A DNA stretch of 64,000 bases from Nilaparvata lugens (lineage: Eukaryota; Arthropoda; Insecta; Hemiptera; Delphacidae), in assembly GCF_014356525.2 (NCBI RefSeq), contig NC_052510.1:60127274-60191273 (forward strand), written 5' to 3'. The notes beneath the pieces were generated by a model. It had not been told where the DNA came from, searched no databases, and saw only the letters and a list, made by a program, of their open reading frames with translations. The position numbers and the translations under genes were made by a program. Of the stretch, positions 12,081-24,352 are shown piece after piece (the first letter of the stretch is position 1; every line of letters begins with the position of its first letter).

Positions 12081-12460
12081 CTAGTGAGGTCCACGTTATA
12101 ATGGAAGTGTTTGATTAGCAATGGTTTGCTATCATTGTCTATCATTCAAAAAAGCGGATAGCGTTATCTCTTTCTCGCTTTGCTCTGTTACCAGATCGTC
12201 TTTTAACAATGAAGAAGTAATAAGTAATTAACAAAATAGTTCATCTTAATTTATTATGAAAATTCATTATAAAATTATTGAAAAATATAATTTCTTGCTC
12301 AATAAAATGTATTGGTTATTCTAAACGAGAATTAACAGTTGATATTACATCAATGAACCTGTACCAGCTACCGTCTATAGAAGGCATTGACAAGACAGAG
12401 GATCGGCAATGTTGTTCTCCTATCTTTCTCCATTGCCGTTATAACGTGGACCTCACTATA
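12081..12460 (+). mobile_element. MITE family B, essentially complete
   Basis: Terminal repeats CTAGTGAGGTCCACGTTATA and TATAACGTGGACCTCACTAT bracket about 380 bp without coding capacity. Family members in the window: 3398, 7625, 11815, 12081, 28766, 42135, 43480 (decayed) and 59973. Confidence 0.65.
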
Positions 12461-13121
12461 CGATCATTGTCTAAGGTGGAAAAATAGTTACAGTGAGAAG
12501 AGAAAGAAGAAGTTCAATATCGAACAGGAACGGATAAAGAGAAAATCCGTGGAGAAAGGCCGGCAAGTATAGAAACCCAATTAATAATAATATTTAGTCT
12601 ACAATACACACTGAAACACTTAAAACCAAAATTGGCTTGGATCGATTTAATTTATACAATTAGAATTTCACTGTACAGGGAAACAGAGGACGATGTTCGA
12701 ATAGTTTAAATCGGTGAAAATTCATCACAAATGCGAGGAAAACATGAAAATCCCATTAATAATAAAGTATTTTCATGAGTTTTGCCGTTCGCAATTGGAC
12801 AAATTGGATGTTTCGAATTTGAGAGCGACGTTCAGTGTTCAAACTATTGGGAAACGAGTGGACAAATGCTGGCATTTTAGCTTTAAGGTCTTGACAACCC
12901 GCACCACGTGCTGACGGCTGGAAATAATGGGTCACCTCTGTGTGGCACAAAGGTCAAAGGTTGAGAATTTCATTTGTGCACAAGTGAGTGAGATCGCAAA
13001 TGGGGCGAAAAAGATGGCATGTGACAAGGATAGAATACAGTACATACGAGTACTATAATATACAGCTTTATAGTATATAGCCAAGGACAGTACTAGCACT
13101 TGACAAGGATGATACACAATA
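12461..13121. other. Gene-free stretch, less AT-rich centre
   Basis: No recognisable protein. The part at about 12780-13020 is less AT-rich and more complex than its surroundings (it includes CACGTG) and could be an old exon or repeat fragment; I cannot assign it. Confidence 0.35.
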
Positions 13122-13771
13122 TACAGAGTGTTTCAGAAGTAGTGTCGGACATTTTAGGGTATTGTACCTGGATGATAGGAGACTACAAATGTCGTATTTG
13201 TCATAAAATAACAGAGAAATTAGATTTTTTCGCACTGCATGTATGACTACTTTTCACCATTTAAACATCAATATTAAATTTTGAATTCCAATTTGTATTT
13301 AAGATGAAGCTTTGAATCCATATACAACTGATTTTACAATGTTTTTCAGATGATCTTGTTTGTCTTTTGCATTCATGCAGTACGAAAAGAATTAATTTCA
13401 CTGTTATTATTTGATCAATTCTTATAAATAAGGTATCCTTGAAATCTTGATAAAATTTGCTAACTTTTTTGTCTCTTGTAAATTTTCTGTAGAGTGAACG
13501 GTTTTCGTGAAATTTGCCATAAAAAATTTAAAATGACCGCCATTTTGAATAGGTAAATCGAATTTTTTTCTTTTATTTCTTAAAGTTGAGTCTTTATAAC
13601 ATAAATATTCATGCCAAAGTATAGATCAATACAACATTTCGTTCTTGAGTTGAAATTCCTAAGTGAAAAAAACAAAATGGCAGCTATAAGGATAACCGCT
13701 GAGTTATGGACACTTGATCATCCAGGAACAATACCCTAAAATTTTCGACACTACTTATGAAACAACCTGTA
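13122..13771. mobile_element. DNA element with TACAGAGTGTTTCAGAAGTA terminal inverted repeats
   Basis: Left end TACAGAGTGTTTCAGAAGTA followed by GTGTCGGACATTTTAGGGTA; right end is the imperfect inverse, ending CTTATGAAACAACCTGTA. About 45 bp of terminal inverted repeat, no transposase frame. Its first bases resemble those of the element at 4303-4955, so they may be related. Confidence 0.55.
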
Positions 13772-14390
13772 TACTAGACAAAAATAGCATACAATACATA
13801 CTATATACAGCTATATACTATCATTGGTTATGTGAGAAGATACTGGTTGAAAAAGTTTCCTTCAAACAAAACGAAAACGACCCCTCGACCAGTGGCCTGC
13901 TGTATATTGAGATCCACCACGAAATGCTATGACAATACTGGACTACTCTACTATCGTATTTGAAATCTCTCAAAATTCAAAATACTTGACTGGAATACCA
14001 TACAATTCTTATACAGGTGAAGCCGAATCAGAACTGTTCAATTCGTTGTTTAGAAAACTTAAAAGGTGAAACATTTTATTATGTGAACTAATTAATAAAT
14101 ATGGAAAATTGATACTATTAAAATTCAATAGTATCAACTCTTCATAGAATTTCATGAAGTATGAAATTTACTCTTCCACCTGAATATCAGCTATAAATCA
14201 ATATTATGACTCACAATTTATTATAGGTTATAGTCAAATTTTCAATTAACATTTTTATTTTTTTAATGATTGAAGTCAATAAATGAAGCCATATGAATAA
14301 AGTTGAGCATTTGCTTAAACTTCTAGAATATTAAGCATATGCTTCATTTTCTATGAATAAACGTGAGCAAAACCTTTTGCTAATGCTCAT

Positions 14391-14922
14391 CAAAAAAATA
14401 GTTTGAGCATCTGCTCAAAAGTAAAGCTTATGCTCAAATTGTATGAATAAACTAGAGCATTTGCTCAACTTTTGAAGCAAATTATTCTAAAAAGGTGAGT
14501 CTAGTCTAGAGCAGCTATTCATCAAAAAAATAGTTTGAGCATTTGCTCAAAAGTAAAGCTTATGCTCAAATTGCATGAATAAACTAGAGCATTTGCTCAA
14601 CTTTTGAATCAAATGATTCTAAAAAGGTGAGTCTAGTCTAGAGCAGCTATTCATCAAAAAGATAGTTTGAGCATTTGCTCAAAAGTAAAGCTTATGCTCA
14701 AATTGTATGAATAAACTAGAGCATTTGCTCAACTTTTGAAGCAAATGATTCTAAAAAGGTGAGTCTAGTCTAGAGCAGCTATTCATCAAAAAAATAGTTT
14801 GAGCATTTGCTCAAAAGTAAAGCTTATGCTCAAATTGTATGAATAAACTAGAGCATTTGCTCTAGTTTTGAAGCAAATGATTCTAAAAAGGTGAGTCTAG
14901 TCTAGAGCAGCTATTCACGTTT
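14391..14922 (+). repeat. 132-bp tandem repeat, four units
   Basis: GTTTGAGCAT recurs at 14401, 14533, 14665 and 14797, exactly 132 bp apart, with very few differences between units. Each unit carries two copies of the palindromic GAGCATTTGCTC and ends GTGAGTCTAGTCTAGAGCAG. Related diverged sequence resumes at about 15900-16070. Confidence 0.85.
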
Positions 14923-15387
14923 TGCTAATAGTAAAATGGCTCAACTAATTTTTGTTAGGAAGAGGAAACTATACCAGATACGATCACAACCAATAGTTGA
15001 GAACTATAAAACTCTTTCTAGATTCAACCACGATATATATCACCATTATTCCTATGAAAGAATAAATACAAAAGATAGCTATAGGATGGATTATTTCCAA
15101 TGTGGCAGAGACCTAATTTTCATGTTACTTCTATTTTTCCTGCCATCACAGAATAGGAAATAGGCATTTAAGAAGATCAGAATGTGGACGATTGTAAAAA
15201 GGCTATTGAGATTATAAGTTTATGCTGAAATTTATTATAGAGATGACATTTTTTACGCTAATAATTCAGAATTCAGAATTCAACTAACCTAAAACTCGAT
15301 TCATAGATAGAGAACAGAGGAGACGACCAAGCACAAGCTGTGTTTACACTTTCATACTTAGCGCTTACGTGAGTAGAACCAGGTAAT

Positions 15388-15840
15388 GGTAGCACCAAAG
15401 ACCTTAAAGAGGTATAAACCCACAATGCCTATGCCTTCCCAATGATAGCTCTTACTTGAAATATTGAAGGCTGCCATTGGGGTATTTTAGCACGAGATAT
15501 TATATTTATATATTTGTAATACTATAGATTACAAAGGCATTGGTATGTTTTGTGTAGTTGAGAAGTTGATATTGTGGTAATTATTCATATTGAATGAAAA
15601 AGACTAAGAAATTGTCTGATAAACTTAGTTTATCCGAGATTGACAATGGTGTAATAACCGAAACCGGTCTTTCTAATCATCAATAAATCAGTGGTTTTTT
15701 GACAATTTCTTAGTCTTTTTCATTCAGCATTGGTATGTAATAATCTTATAGGTTGCCCCCTCAATGGCCGATTTCAATTCCAAGTACGACACTAGCGCTG
15801 CATGTGAGTCTATGCATCTTTAAGGTCTTTGGGTAGCACA
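15388..15840. mobile_element. Element with CCAAAGACCTTAAAGA inverted ends and internal hairpin
   Basis: CCAAAGACCTTAAAGA near 15397 and TCTTTAAGGTCTTTGG near 15817 are inverted partners. Inside, a 26-bp inverted repeat (AGACTAAGAAATTGTC core at 15602-15617 and 15700-15715) brackets GGTGTAATAACCGAAACCGG. The latter motif recurs at 48549. Confidence 0.45.
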
Positions 15841-16125
15841 TTCTAACATTTCACTATAGAAACAGAGTAAGACGAATCAGCTTATGAAAAATCTTCAAAA
15901 TACGTGAGCATTTGCTCCAGAGTTCAGAAGCATAAGGTAAGAGTATAAGGTGAAGCTTATTCATATAAAAATGAGCAAATGCTTATGCTTCTAATGCTCA
16001 TCAGCAAAACCTTATGCTCCATGATCATGCTCATGAGAATATGCTCAGTATTTATTCATACTGCCCTATGAGTGATAATCATTGTGATGAAGCCATGGAA
16101 CTCGTAAAGAAGATAGACTCGATTG

Positions 16126-16133
16126 AGAAGGAA

Positions 16134-16164
<31 letters not shown>

Positions 16165-16199
16165 AGAAGAAGAAGAAGAAGAAGAAGAAGAAGAAGACA
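16126..16199 (+). repeat. (AAG)n microsatellite
   Basis: Near-perfect AAG repeats. The poly-lysine open frame over it is an artefact. Confidence 0.85.
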
Positions 16200-16589
16200 G
16201 ACTCGATTGAGACGGTTCAAGCATATTCAGTTTATCAGAACAAGCTGATAAAAGTCAAATGTAAGCTGTACATAGTCTAGAAATTATGATAAAGCTGAAT
16301 TCCCACAGTTCAGTGTCAGTGAAAGTGTCCGGTACAGTAAGAATATTATTTCCATGAGTTCAAATGGAACCATTCATACCCGTTAAGCCGTACTGAATGA
16401 GAATAGTCCAATCAGAACTCATAGAAATTATATTTCACTGTGCCGGTCACTGTCTCTGATACGGCGATGTGTGGGTTTCATGCTTTATCATAACATTCAT
16501 TTTTTAAGAGGAAGATTGATTGATTGATTGATTATATGCCTTTATTAGGGCGGAGTTAGGACTCCTGGTCCTCCCTACCACACAACTTT

Positions 16590-16702
16590 AAAGAAGAAAG
16601 AAGAAGAAGAAGAAGAAAAAGAAAAAGAAGAAGAAGAAGAAGAAGAAGAAGAGAAGAAGAAGAAGAAGAAGAAGAAGAAGAAGAAGAAGAAGAAGAAGAG
16701 AG
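16590..16702 (+). repeat. (AAG)n microsatellite
   Basis: A second AAG/GAA tract with a few interruptions. Poly-serine and poly-leucine frames on the minus strand are artefacts. Confidence 0.85.
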
Positions 16703-16994
16703 GAAATGGCGAAGAAGAAGAATTAGGAAGTAATCAAGTATCGCATACTCAATTCTCACTTTATTGTGAATCAGCTTCACGTTTTTCTGAATGCATGACA
16801 CCTCAAAAAAGTGATTCTTCTATAAGAGATAGCTTCATATGTTCCAGTGAATCCAAAATAATGTTTGAACTCTTTGAGGTTGAATGAAAAACTTATTGAA
16901 TATGTGGGCGGATTGTTAAAAAAAGTTCTCTCTTGCCGTTTGTCAGTTGTGAGTAGACTTTTGTTCACTGTTGACCTTTTGCGTCAATTTCTCA

Positions 16995-17135
16995 TAATAC
17001 TGTATCATACTGTGATACAGTATCATGATATTGTATAATATTATGATCGTGATACTGTATCATACTATGATCGTAATACTGTATCATACTATGATCGTGA
17101 TACTGTATCATACTATGCATACAGTATCATGACTT
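16995..17135 (+). repeat. 24-bp palindromic tandem repeat
   Basis: TGATCG recurs at 17044, 17068 and 17092 in a 24-bp unit containing GATACTGTATC. Flanking inverted copies (GATACAGTATCATGA) make the block highly foldable. Confidence 0.75.
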
Positions 17136-17310
17136 TTTGATTACAGTGGAGTTTTTGCACACTGATAACCTTCTGTGTCAAGATTTCATGTCAGTGCACT
17201 AATACGGGATGAAAAACTCACGATCATTTTCTTATCAAATGGAAATTTTTTTAATGATAAAAATCATCATCGTACTTTCAAAAGATATTTTTCAAAAACT
17301 AAATCACTTT

Positions 17311-17460
17311 GTGCCGGTTGCACAAAAGCCGGTTAATTTTCAACAGTGATTAATTTCACGAGAACTATTCAGAAAAGTCGTCTTTTCAAAAGCGCCTTTT
17401 CTGATTGGTTGTACAGTTAATCACAATTAAAATTTATGCGGCTTTTGTGCAACAGGGCCT
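17311..17460. mobile_element. MITE family C (GCCGGTTGCACAAAAGCCGG)
   Basis: A ~150-bp near-palindrome with ends GTGCCGGTTGCACAAAAGCC and GGCTTTTGTGCAACAGGGCC (the latter slightly diverged). One of four copies in the window. Confidence 0.75.
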
Positions 17461-17858
17461 ATGATTTTTAGCGAACATGACCTTAAAGACGTTTGAAATT
17501 GACCGACATATTTCGAAGCTGATAAGGATTTGATAACTATCAATGGATCATGAATTCATCTTTTCAATTTCTGACAATAGATTCATGTTCAAATTCTAAA
17601 ATTCATTGGAGTTTTTCTAGTAAGATTAAGATGAATTTTTAAATTATTTTCCCATTTTCACAGAGAAGAAGTAAAAGAATCACAAACTTCTACTTTGTGA
17701 TTTCAAAGTGTAATTGATATCTGAGCAATCGTCAATCTTATCAAGCTTACTATAAGTTCAAGAATCCGACTTTTGTATAAGGCTACTATATCGCCTGTTG
17801 ACGTTGAACGTTGATAATTAGTATGAACTATGAAATATTTATCAGAAAAGGATATTCA

Positions 17859-18012
17859 GTGCCGGTTGCACAAGAGCCGGTTATATTTTAACGGTGATTA
17901 ATTCCACGAGAACCAATATCCGAGAAGTCGTCTTTTCAATAAAGCCTTCTCTGATTGGTTCTCATGGAATTAATCACGGTTAACATTTAACCGGCTTTTG
18001 TGCAACGGGGCC
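17859..18012. mobile_element. MITE family C
   Basis: Same palindromic element as at 17311; arms include GTGATTAATTCCACGAGAAC and its inverse. Confidence 0.75.
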
Positions 18013-19500
18013 ACAGACATTAACATTCTACAGCATAATGAATAATTTAATCTAGTTGGAATACCATTTAAGAATGATAAAACTAATTTATTTCGAGTTC
18101 TCGAGTTGAACTCAAAATATTGAGAATGAACCCTTGAATAGACGAATAGAATATAGAGAGATAGAGAAGAATAATAATCAGTGTAAAAAGGAGATGTGAA
18201 GACAAGATTAAAAAGTAAAAGATTGATAGCTTGAGTGCTGCAACAGATTCAAAGTAGAAACTTTTCGTTGCCTGTAATTCGAAATTTTGGAGAGAAAGAC
18301 GAAATTAATGCTAGCTTCTCAGGGTCATGAATATTTCAGTTTACTTCCTCTTACTAAAAATAGAATGAAAGATCTGTAAAAGCTTCAATATTCTCTACAG
18401 AAATATAGCGTGAGCTATCGTAAATATTATTGTTCTTCGTTCAGTCTTGCAGGGTGTATTATTTATAGATTCATTTTTTACGTAGATACATCTTTACTGA
18501 GAGATCTTTTCGGGAGAAATTATTATTGATCCCAAATTATCTTCATTCACAGGAGAGAAATGTGCTTTGGTTTTTAAACAACTTGTTGGTAATTCTAATA
18601 CATCGGATGAATTGTTATTATGTTTCTTTTTATTTTATTTTTGAGCTGAAAATATATTTTCAAGCATTGATTGGTTCAAGTTCAAGTTGGTTCAATTTGC
18701 AACAGATATCATAACTTTTGGACCATCAATGTATGAACTGATGTTTTATAGTTTTTCATAGTGCAAGATTTATAGTGATGTTTAGTCTCTCAGACTAGTG
18801 TTAATGACAATCAACATAAAAAATCCAAATTCTTTGAACAATCAATGTTATTTGATTTGGTGCTTGATTAAAAGATATTTATCTCCTCTTCAGCTAACAT
18901 AAATTATCATCAGATCAGTTTGAGTTACAACTTTTTTATCCACGATATCCTACAATGTTGAACAATACTTTCAATAGCAATGAAATTAAGTTGAAATCCA
19001 CCCTATTCCAATAATGTTTTCTTCATTATTAGTTAGGCAAGGGTATTGTATTTGAGATTTTAGTATTATTAAAGAATTCAGAGATGAAACATATCTTATT
19101 CATACCTTTTCTTCTATTCAAGTCTAGAAGAGAAATAGCAAACGGTTCGCAATATTTTTCAATCCCAATTATTTCAATGATAAATGTATATTATATGATG
19201 AAGAAAAGAGAAGTTAACACTCCTCTGTAATCGCGTCCAATACAAATTCATTCACGTTCATTCACTCTATAACGTTCTCTGAACAACATTTCATACGTTC
19301 ATCTCCAACTTCAATAGAATCATTAGATCATTTTCAAAATAATGGACATACGAGCAAGCAATATTATTTTCAGCTATCCTGATTATTGTTTTGGATTTGA
19401 AACGTTATTGAATTTTGTCAGTTATCAAATTATTATTATCAACTTGTATCAATTTAAACAAACAAACATTATCATTTAACAAACTATTTAATAATTACTT
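18013..19500. other. Gene-free AT-rich stretch
   Basis: Only short AT-rich open frames without recognisable homology. I see no repeat structure. Confidence 0.5.
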
Positions 19501-19504
19501 TGAA

Positions 19505-20155
19505 ATTAATTGGACCTAGTAAAATTGGTTTTTGAAATAATTTCAACTAAAAGTCAGTAGTTCAGGACCAAAAAACTACACTTTCAAAAATAGCTTTCAA
19601 ATTTATTTTCAAATTTACTGGGCCTAGTAAAATTGATTTTTGAAATAAGTTGAACTAAAAGTCAGCTAGTTTAGGACTGAAGAGACTACACGTGAAAAAT
19701 TAGCTTTCAAACTCATTTTTAAATTTACTGGGCCTAGTAAAATTTATTTTTGAAATAAGTTAAACTAAAAGTCAGTAGTTCAGGACTGAAATAAACTACA
19801 CTTTCAAAATTAGCTCTCAAATTTATTTTGAAATTTGTGGACCTAGTAGAATTGATTTTTGAAATAAGTTCAACTGATAGTCAGCTAATTTTAGGACTGA
19901 AAAAACAACACATTCAAATTAGCTTTCAAATTTATTCTTGAAATTAATCAGGCCTAGTTATATTGATTATTAAAATTGCGGTTCAACTAATAGTCAACTA
20001 CTTTGAAACTGAAGAGACTTTATGTTCAAAATTAACTTTCAAATTATTTCAAGATTGATTGGGCTTAGTAATATTATTAACATTACAGTTCAACTAATAG
20101 TCAGGTAATTTGGGACCGAAAAGACTACACTTTCAAAATCAATTTTCATATTCTA
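19505..20155 (+). repeat. ~110-bp diverged tandem array, six units
   Basis: The landmark GGNCTAGTAAAATTG (or its variants) falls at 19512, 19621, 19731, 19839, 19951 and 20062, a period of 108-112 bp. Each unit also has AACTAAAAGTCAGTAGTT and ACTACACTTTCAAAATTAGC. The units differ substantially, so the array is old. Confidence 0.8.
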
Positions 20156-21506
20156 ATACAAGCTACCAACATTGTATAGAGAAAAAACCAGAGCGCACAC
20201 AACCTGTACGAACCAGAGTTCATGATACAATGTAGAGACAATAAAAAATGTATTTCACTACTGTAGATACGAATACACTGTGCCTGATAATAATAAAGAT
20301 AGCCAGCTTCAGTTCATGACCGCGAAAGTAATGTCAAACGTACAACTCAGACAATGTTATCACATTCACACATTAATTAATCTATATTTTATGCTACAAT
20401 TTACTAGAAAGTTCTAATAATACGATATATGTGTACTGAAAAAACCTACTATCTTCCAATACTCAAATCAATAAACTCCACTCTCACAAATAGTTTTTTT
20501 TTCGGGCGAATTTGTCATTAGCGGTTAGATAGCCCTGTGAGACCTTTAAGAGTCAGCACAATTATCTTCATTAATAAGCAAATTCTCGAAAGTTTTTTCA
20601 ATAACACCTACATTCATTATCACCACCAGACAAAAATAATAGTAGATAAATTTCGAGTTTTCTGTCGAAAAAAATTGACTTTTAAAATCGCAATGCTCTT
20701 GACGCTTTCTCCTCCAAATGTGATAAGTTTTGTTCAGCTTATGACCGATAATAAAGCAATGACTTCTATGCAGCTGACATTGTAATTTGTTAACTAAAAA
20801 TAGTTTCCCATGCTTTAATGGTTATTTTAATCGACACCTTCAATATTTATGGATTGTGGAAATTTTATACGAAATGCTTTGAAATTGTACTGTGAAATAT
20901 AAATTCTGAATCACGTATTATCATAAATTAGAATGGGAATAATTTATTAAATTTGGTACACACCAAAGCTCTGTTGAAGAAATAATTCCTGTTTGATCAT
21001 TATGGCCTCCAGTTTTGAGAAACTAATCAATTCCATTTTGGTAAGGTTTCGTGAATTTTAGATTTGAATTTATCAATTATTTCTTTAAAAACTCAAACCT
21101 TAATCAGCTGCCATTTTGAACAAAAGTATCATAGAACATTTTTATCGATGTTTCTTGTTTCAAAAAGGCCTTTAAAATGATGTACCACACAATGGGTGTC
21201 TACATTTAAAATATTCGAGTTACAACCCCTAAGTCACCCCCTTATGAGGGGTTGAAATTCAGTTGTACGTCAAAAGGTAGAGTATTTGACCAATAACTTA
21301 TCCTGAAAGTTACGGTATTATATCTACAACAGTCTCCAATTTATTAAAGGGTTCCCATACATATATGACGTACTCTGTTTACAGTTTCCATTCAATGTAT
21401 GTTTTGAAGTTAAAATTGTGATTGATGTCTAAAATATTGAATTGTTATGATGATTGAGATTTTCTTTTACACCCTCACTACCCTTCCTTTTCACTTACTA
21501 CTCTTA
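20156..21506. other. Gene-free stretch with an unclassified repeat-like segment
   Basis: No credible gene. The part at about 20940-21380 has the look of a dispersed element (the hairpin-like CCCCTAAGTCACCCCCTTAT followed by GAGGGGTTG), but I cannot find its ends. Confidence 0.35.
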
Positions 21507-21654
21507 GGCCCGGTTGCACAAATGCCGGTTTAATTTCAACCGTGATTAATTTCACAAAAACCAATCAGAGAAGGCCTCTTTGATAAGACAGCTTCTCTGA
21601 TTTTCGTGGAATTAATCACAGTTAAAACTTAACCGGCTTTTGTGCAACCGGGCC
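21507..21654. mobile_element. MITE family C, best preserved copy
   Basis: Starts GGCCCGGTTGCACAAATGCC and ends GGCTTTTGTGCAACCGGGCC, flanked by TA on both sides, consistent with a TA target duplication (Tc1/mariner-type). Almost a perfect palindrome. Confidence 0.8.
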
Positions 21655-22229
21655 TACTTGTTACATTCTCGTTCGTCTTCTAAACACAAACACAGAACTG
21701 TATCTACAGTTGTTAGAACTCAATTCTGTAGCCAAAAGGCTACCTCATTACAATAAGTGGATTTTTTCACGAGTATTCTCAAATTGTGTTATTCATTCAG
21801 ATTGAGAAAAATTATTGCATGAATCTTGAGAGAAATGGATGGGGATATGATTCAAAGAAAGATGTGAGAGTAAGATGACTAAAATGAATGTTTTATATAA
21901 CTCGAGGACAATTATACGATGCAATATTATTGTAATACAAGGCAAGATTATTGTCTTGTACATGGAACAGTAATAAAGTCGTGAGCTATTTGGTCAAATG
22001 ATTGAATATTATGTTGTATAAATAGCAAATGAGAAGTGTAAAAGTTGATTTCGTAGGACCCAATATGATGGGAACAAAGTACATAATAGGATCTCGAAAA
22101 AAGAATCATTAGATAGAAACCATAGATGATTAAATTGGATGCTATATTTTCTCTATGATAGAATTGAACTCCAACCAAAAAAAAGATATCTAAGTAGTTT
22201 ATATTCATGGTATTGTATAGAATCTCCTA

Positions 22230-22376
22230 CAAGATAGTAGGGAATAACCTATTTTTGGACAATTTCTATCCAAATTTGGGAAAGGAACAGTTTTGGGCTT
22301 TAAGCCTGTTGTTCCTTCCCCAATCATTCATAGTTGAGAATTATATTGTATCTATCAATGTATAAATAAAATAAGT
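22230..22376 (+). mobile_element. LINE 3' end with conserved hairpin
   Basis: A stem-loop at 22278-22320 (GGGAAAGGAACA ... TGTTCCTTCCC enclosing GGGCTTTAAGCC) is followed by an A-rich ATAAAT end at about 22360. It interrupts unit 1 relative to unit 2. No coding part remains. Confidence 0.55.
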
Positions 22377-22669
22377 AAAAATGAACTATTTCATACAGCA
22401 TACTGTATAACAGCTTAATTCATATTCCCTAGAAATAATTATTGTTCACTTTACAACCTTGGTCACACACATTTCATGAGTGAATACAAAACTCTCATCT
22501 GAAATTACTCATACTTGGCATACAATCTGCAGCATGGGTTATAGTCCCACATATACATTGGTGCATGCAATTTATATTGTAGTCCTGATTTTTTAATATA
22601 TTATTTCGGTACATAAGAGATGTTCAGAACCAATCTCTTCATGCAAAATTTCCTTGTGCTAGATACAGA

Positions 22670-23400
22670 GTGGCCCAAAGACCTCGTATTTTCGGCTCAT
22701 TTTCAAGTTTTCAGCTATTTCTGCCAAATCGCATAATCAGACATAAAAATTTGCTCTCGCATTTTTTTTTTTATAAATCATGAGATTCTGAACAAAATGA
22801 GATCATTCGGAACTCTTTATCTCCAATGAGTACTGAGCTATGATTTTTCAAAAATGAGTGAAATTTGAAGGAAAAATAAATTTTGATGAATTTCAGTTCC
22901 TGATCAACAATATTTTCCGATTGTTAACATTTAGATGTATAATTCAAAATCCCTCTGGGCGTATTTTTGCGCTCTGAGATCAGGGAGAGCGCTCTATCTC
23001 AAATAGATTTCCAGGTACACCTGACAACAATGCTCCTTGTATTGTGAAAAACACCTAATTTTTAGCTTCAACCATCATCACCAACTACATTGTCTTCACA
23101 TTGATATTTCGCACAATGACATGAGTTCATGAGATCATGTTCTATGAGAATCACCCGCAAGATGCACTTCATTTCAGTATTTCCTAGTGGAGAGGCAGCT
23201 TAAGGACACCTCAAGGATCAAAATTTAAAACTCTTATAACTTTTGACACAATGCTCAGATTTCATCGTACTACACTTCATTCTTCTCGGCTCGTCAGGGC
23301 GGTCCAAAAGCATGCATCATAAGTCAAATTCGGTCGAAAAATGAAAAATATATTGTTGAGTGTACTTAGGACAATGCACAAAAAATGGCTGATTTCTTTC
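22670..23400 (+). repeat. Unclassified interspersed repeat
   Basis: Starts near TACAGAGTGGCCCAAAGACC and is absent from the matching position of unit 2, so it is probably an insertion. I found no terminal repeats and no reading frame of note. Confidence 0.35.
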
Positions 23401-23698
23401 TTTCACTTGTTGATAATGTGTTTATTATTTGTTAAAATTGATTGAAATTCATATTTTATAATGGATGAGAATTCAAATAAATGAGAATTGAGGGTAGGCC
23501 TATTATTCTGAACCCAAAGAGAGATTTGAAATTATAATTAATCATTAGATGAGCAGTAAGTAGATTCTAAGAAGCGTTATTATTTATATGAAGAGATTAA
23601 AATTTATTTTAAAAATCAATCAATGGAGTAAGTATCAAAAAGAGCATTATTCTAGACCTGAAGTAAGATTTTAAATTTTGTAATATTGATTAACAGAT

Positions 23699-23869
23699 GA
23701 AAAGTAAGTATATCCTATGAAACACAATAATTTCAACGAACCGATGAAAGTTTGGTAAGAGAAATCAATGTATCAAGAATTACATATATATTGTCAAGGA
23801 TCGAAACTTCAATAGTGATTGAGATTGATGTCTCACTTGAAACATTAAAATATAATCAATTGTGAAACC
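23699..23869 (+). other. Segment inverted in the paralogous unit 2 (ancestral orientation)
   Basis: Runs from GAAAAGTAAGTATATCCTAT to AATCAATTGTGAAACC. The same segment lies in reverse at 37063-37229 with collinear flanks on both sides. Unit 3 (about 55490-55640) has the orientation seen here, so this is the ancestral state. Confidence 0.8.
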
Positions 23870-24034
23870 AATGTTGAGTAGATTCATCTATTTCTACTGA
23901 TCAAATTTTAGCTTCTACAGAAAGAATCGAGACATTTTCAAAATATATTCCACAACGTAGACTAGATAAAACCTATAACAATCCTGATGGTAATTTCAAT
24001 AGTCCACTCAGTTAGTAAGTAAATAGTAAGAGTA

Positions 24035-24352
24035 GGAATCGATTAGGAATATTCCACATCCTGATTGATGACATCAACTAATCTGGGATAATTTAATTCA
24101 ATTTCCAATTTCATTCTGATAAAACTCAGGTATCCAAGTACACATTCAGTGCAGAAATCAATTTGAAATACTCCACAATATATGAAAAATTGACAAGAGG
24201 TGTAATCACACATAAAAACTGTAGAGTAGTCTTACAATGGCTTGATACGAGGACCTCGTGACCTTTCAGCGACGAGACAGATAATGAGAGAGTATATAAC
24301 GAGCGGACAGCGTTCGACTAATTGTCCTTTTCGAAGAACTCACTCAATCATC
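24035..24352 (+). promoter_or_regulatory. Gene A promoter and 5' UTR
   Basis: The TATA box TATATAA is at 24293-24299, 60 bp before the ATG; start of transcription is expected at about 24315-24330. Upstream are AGATAA (GATA-type site, 24279-24284), TGACCTTTCA (nuclear-receptor half-site-like, 24259-24268) and the palindrome GGAATATTCC (24046-24055). From about 24235 to the ATG the sequence is almost identical in all three genes. The factor assignments are motif matches only. Confidence 0.75.

Noticed and set aside
12700..13020. Possible exon in the less AT-rich stretch
   Set aside because: Short frames on both strands with no recognisable protein and no convincing splice pair; left unassigned.
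16014..16280. Poly-lysine frame and poly-serine/leucine frames over AAG tracts
   Set aside because: Pure microsatellite translation.
24242..24352. In-frame N-terminal extension (MIRGPRD...) upstream of the signal peptide, conserved in genes A and B and partly in C
   Set aside because: It runs across the TATA box and would bury the signal peptide. Conservation is better explained by promoter constraint.
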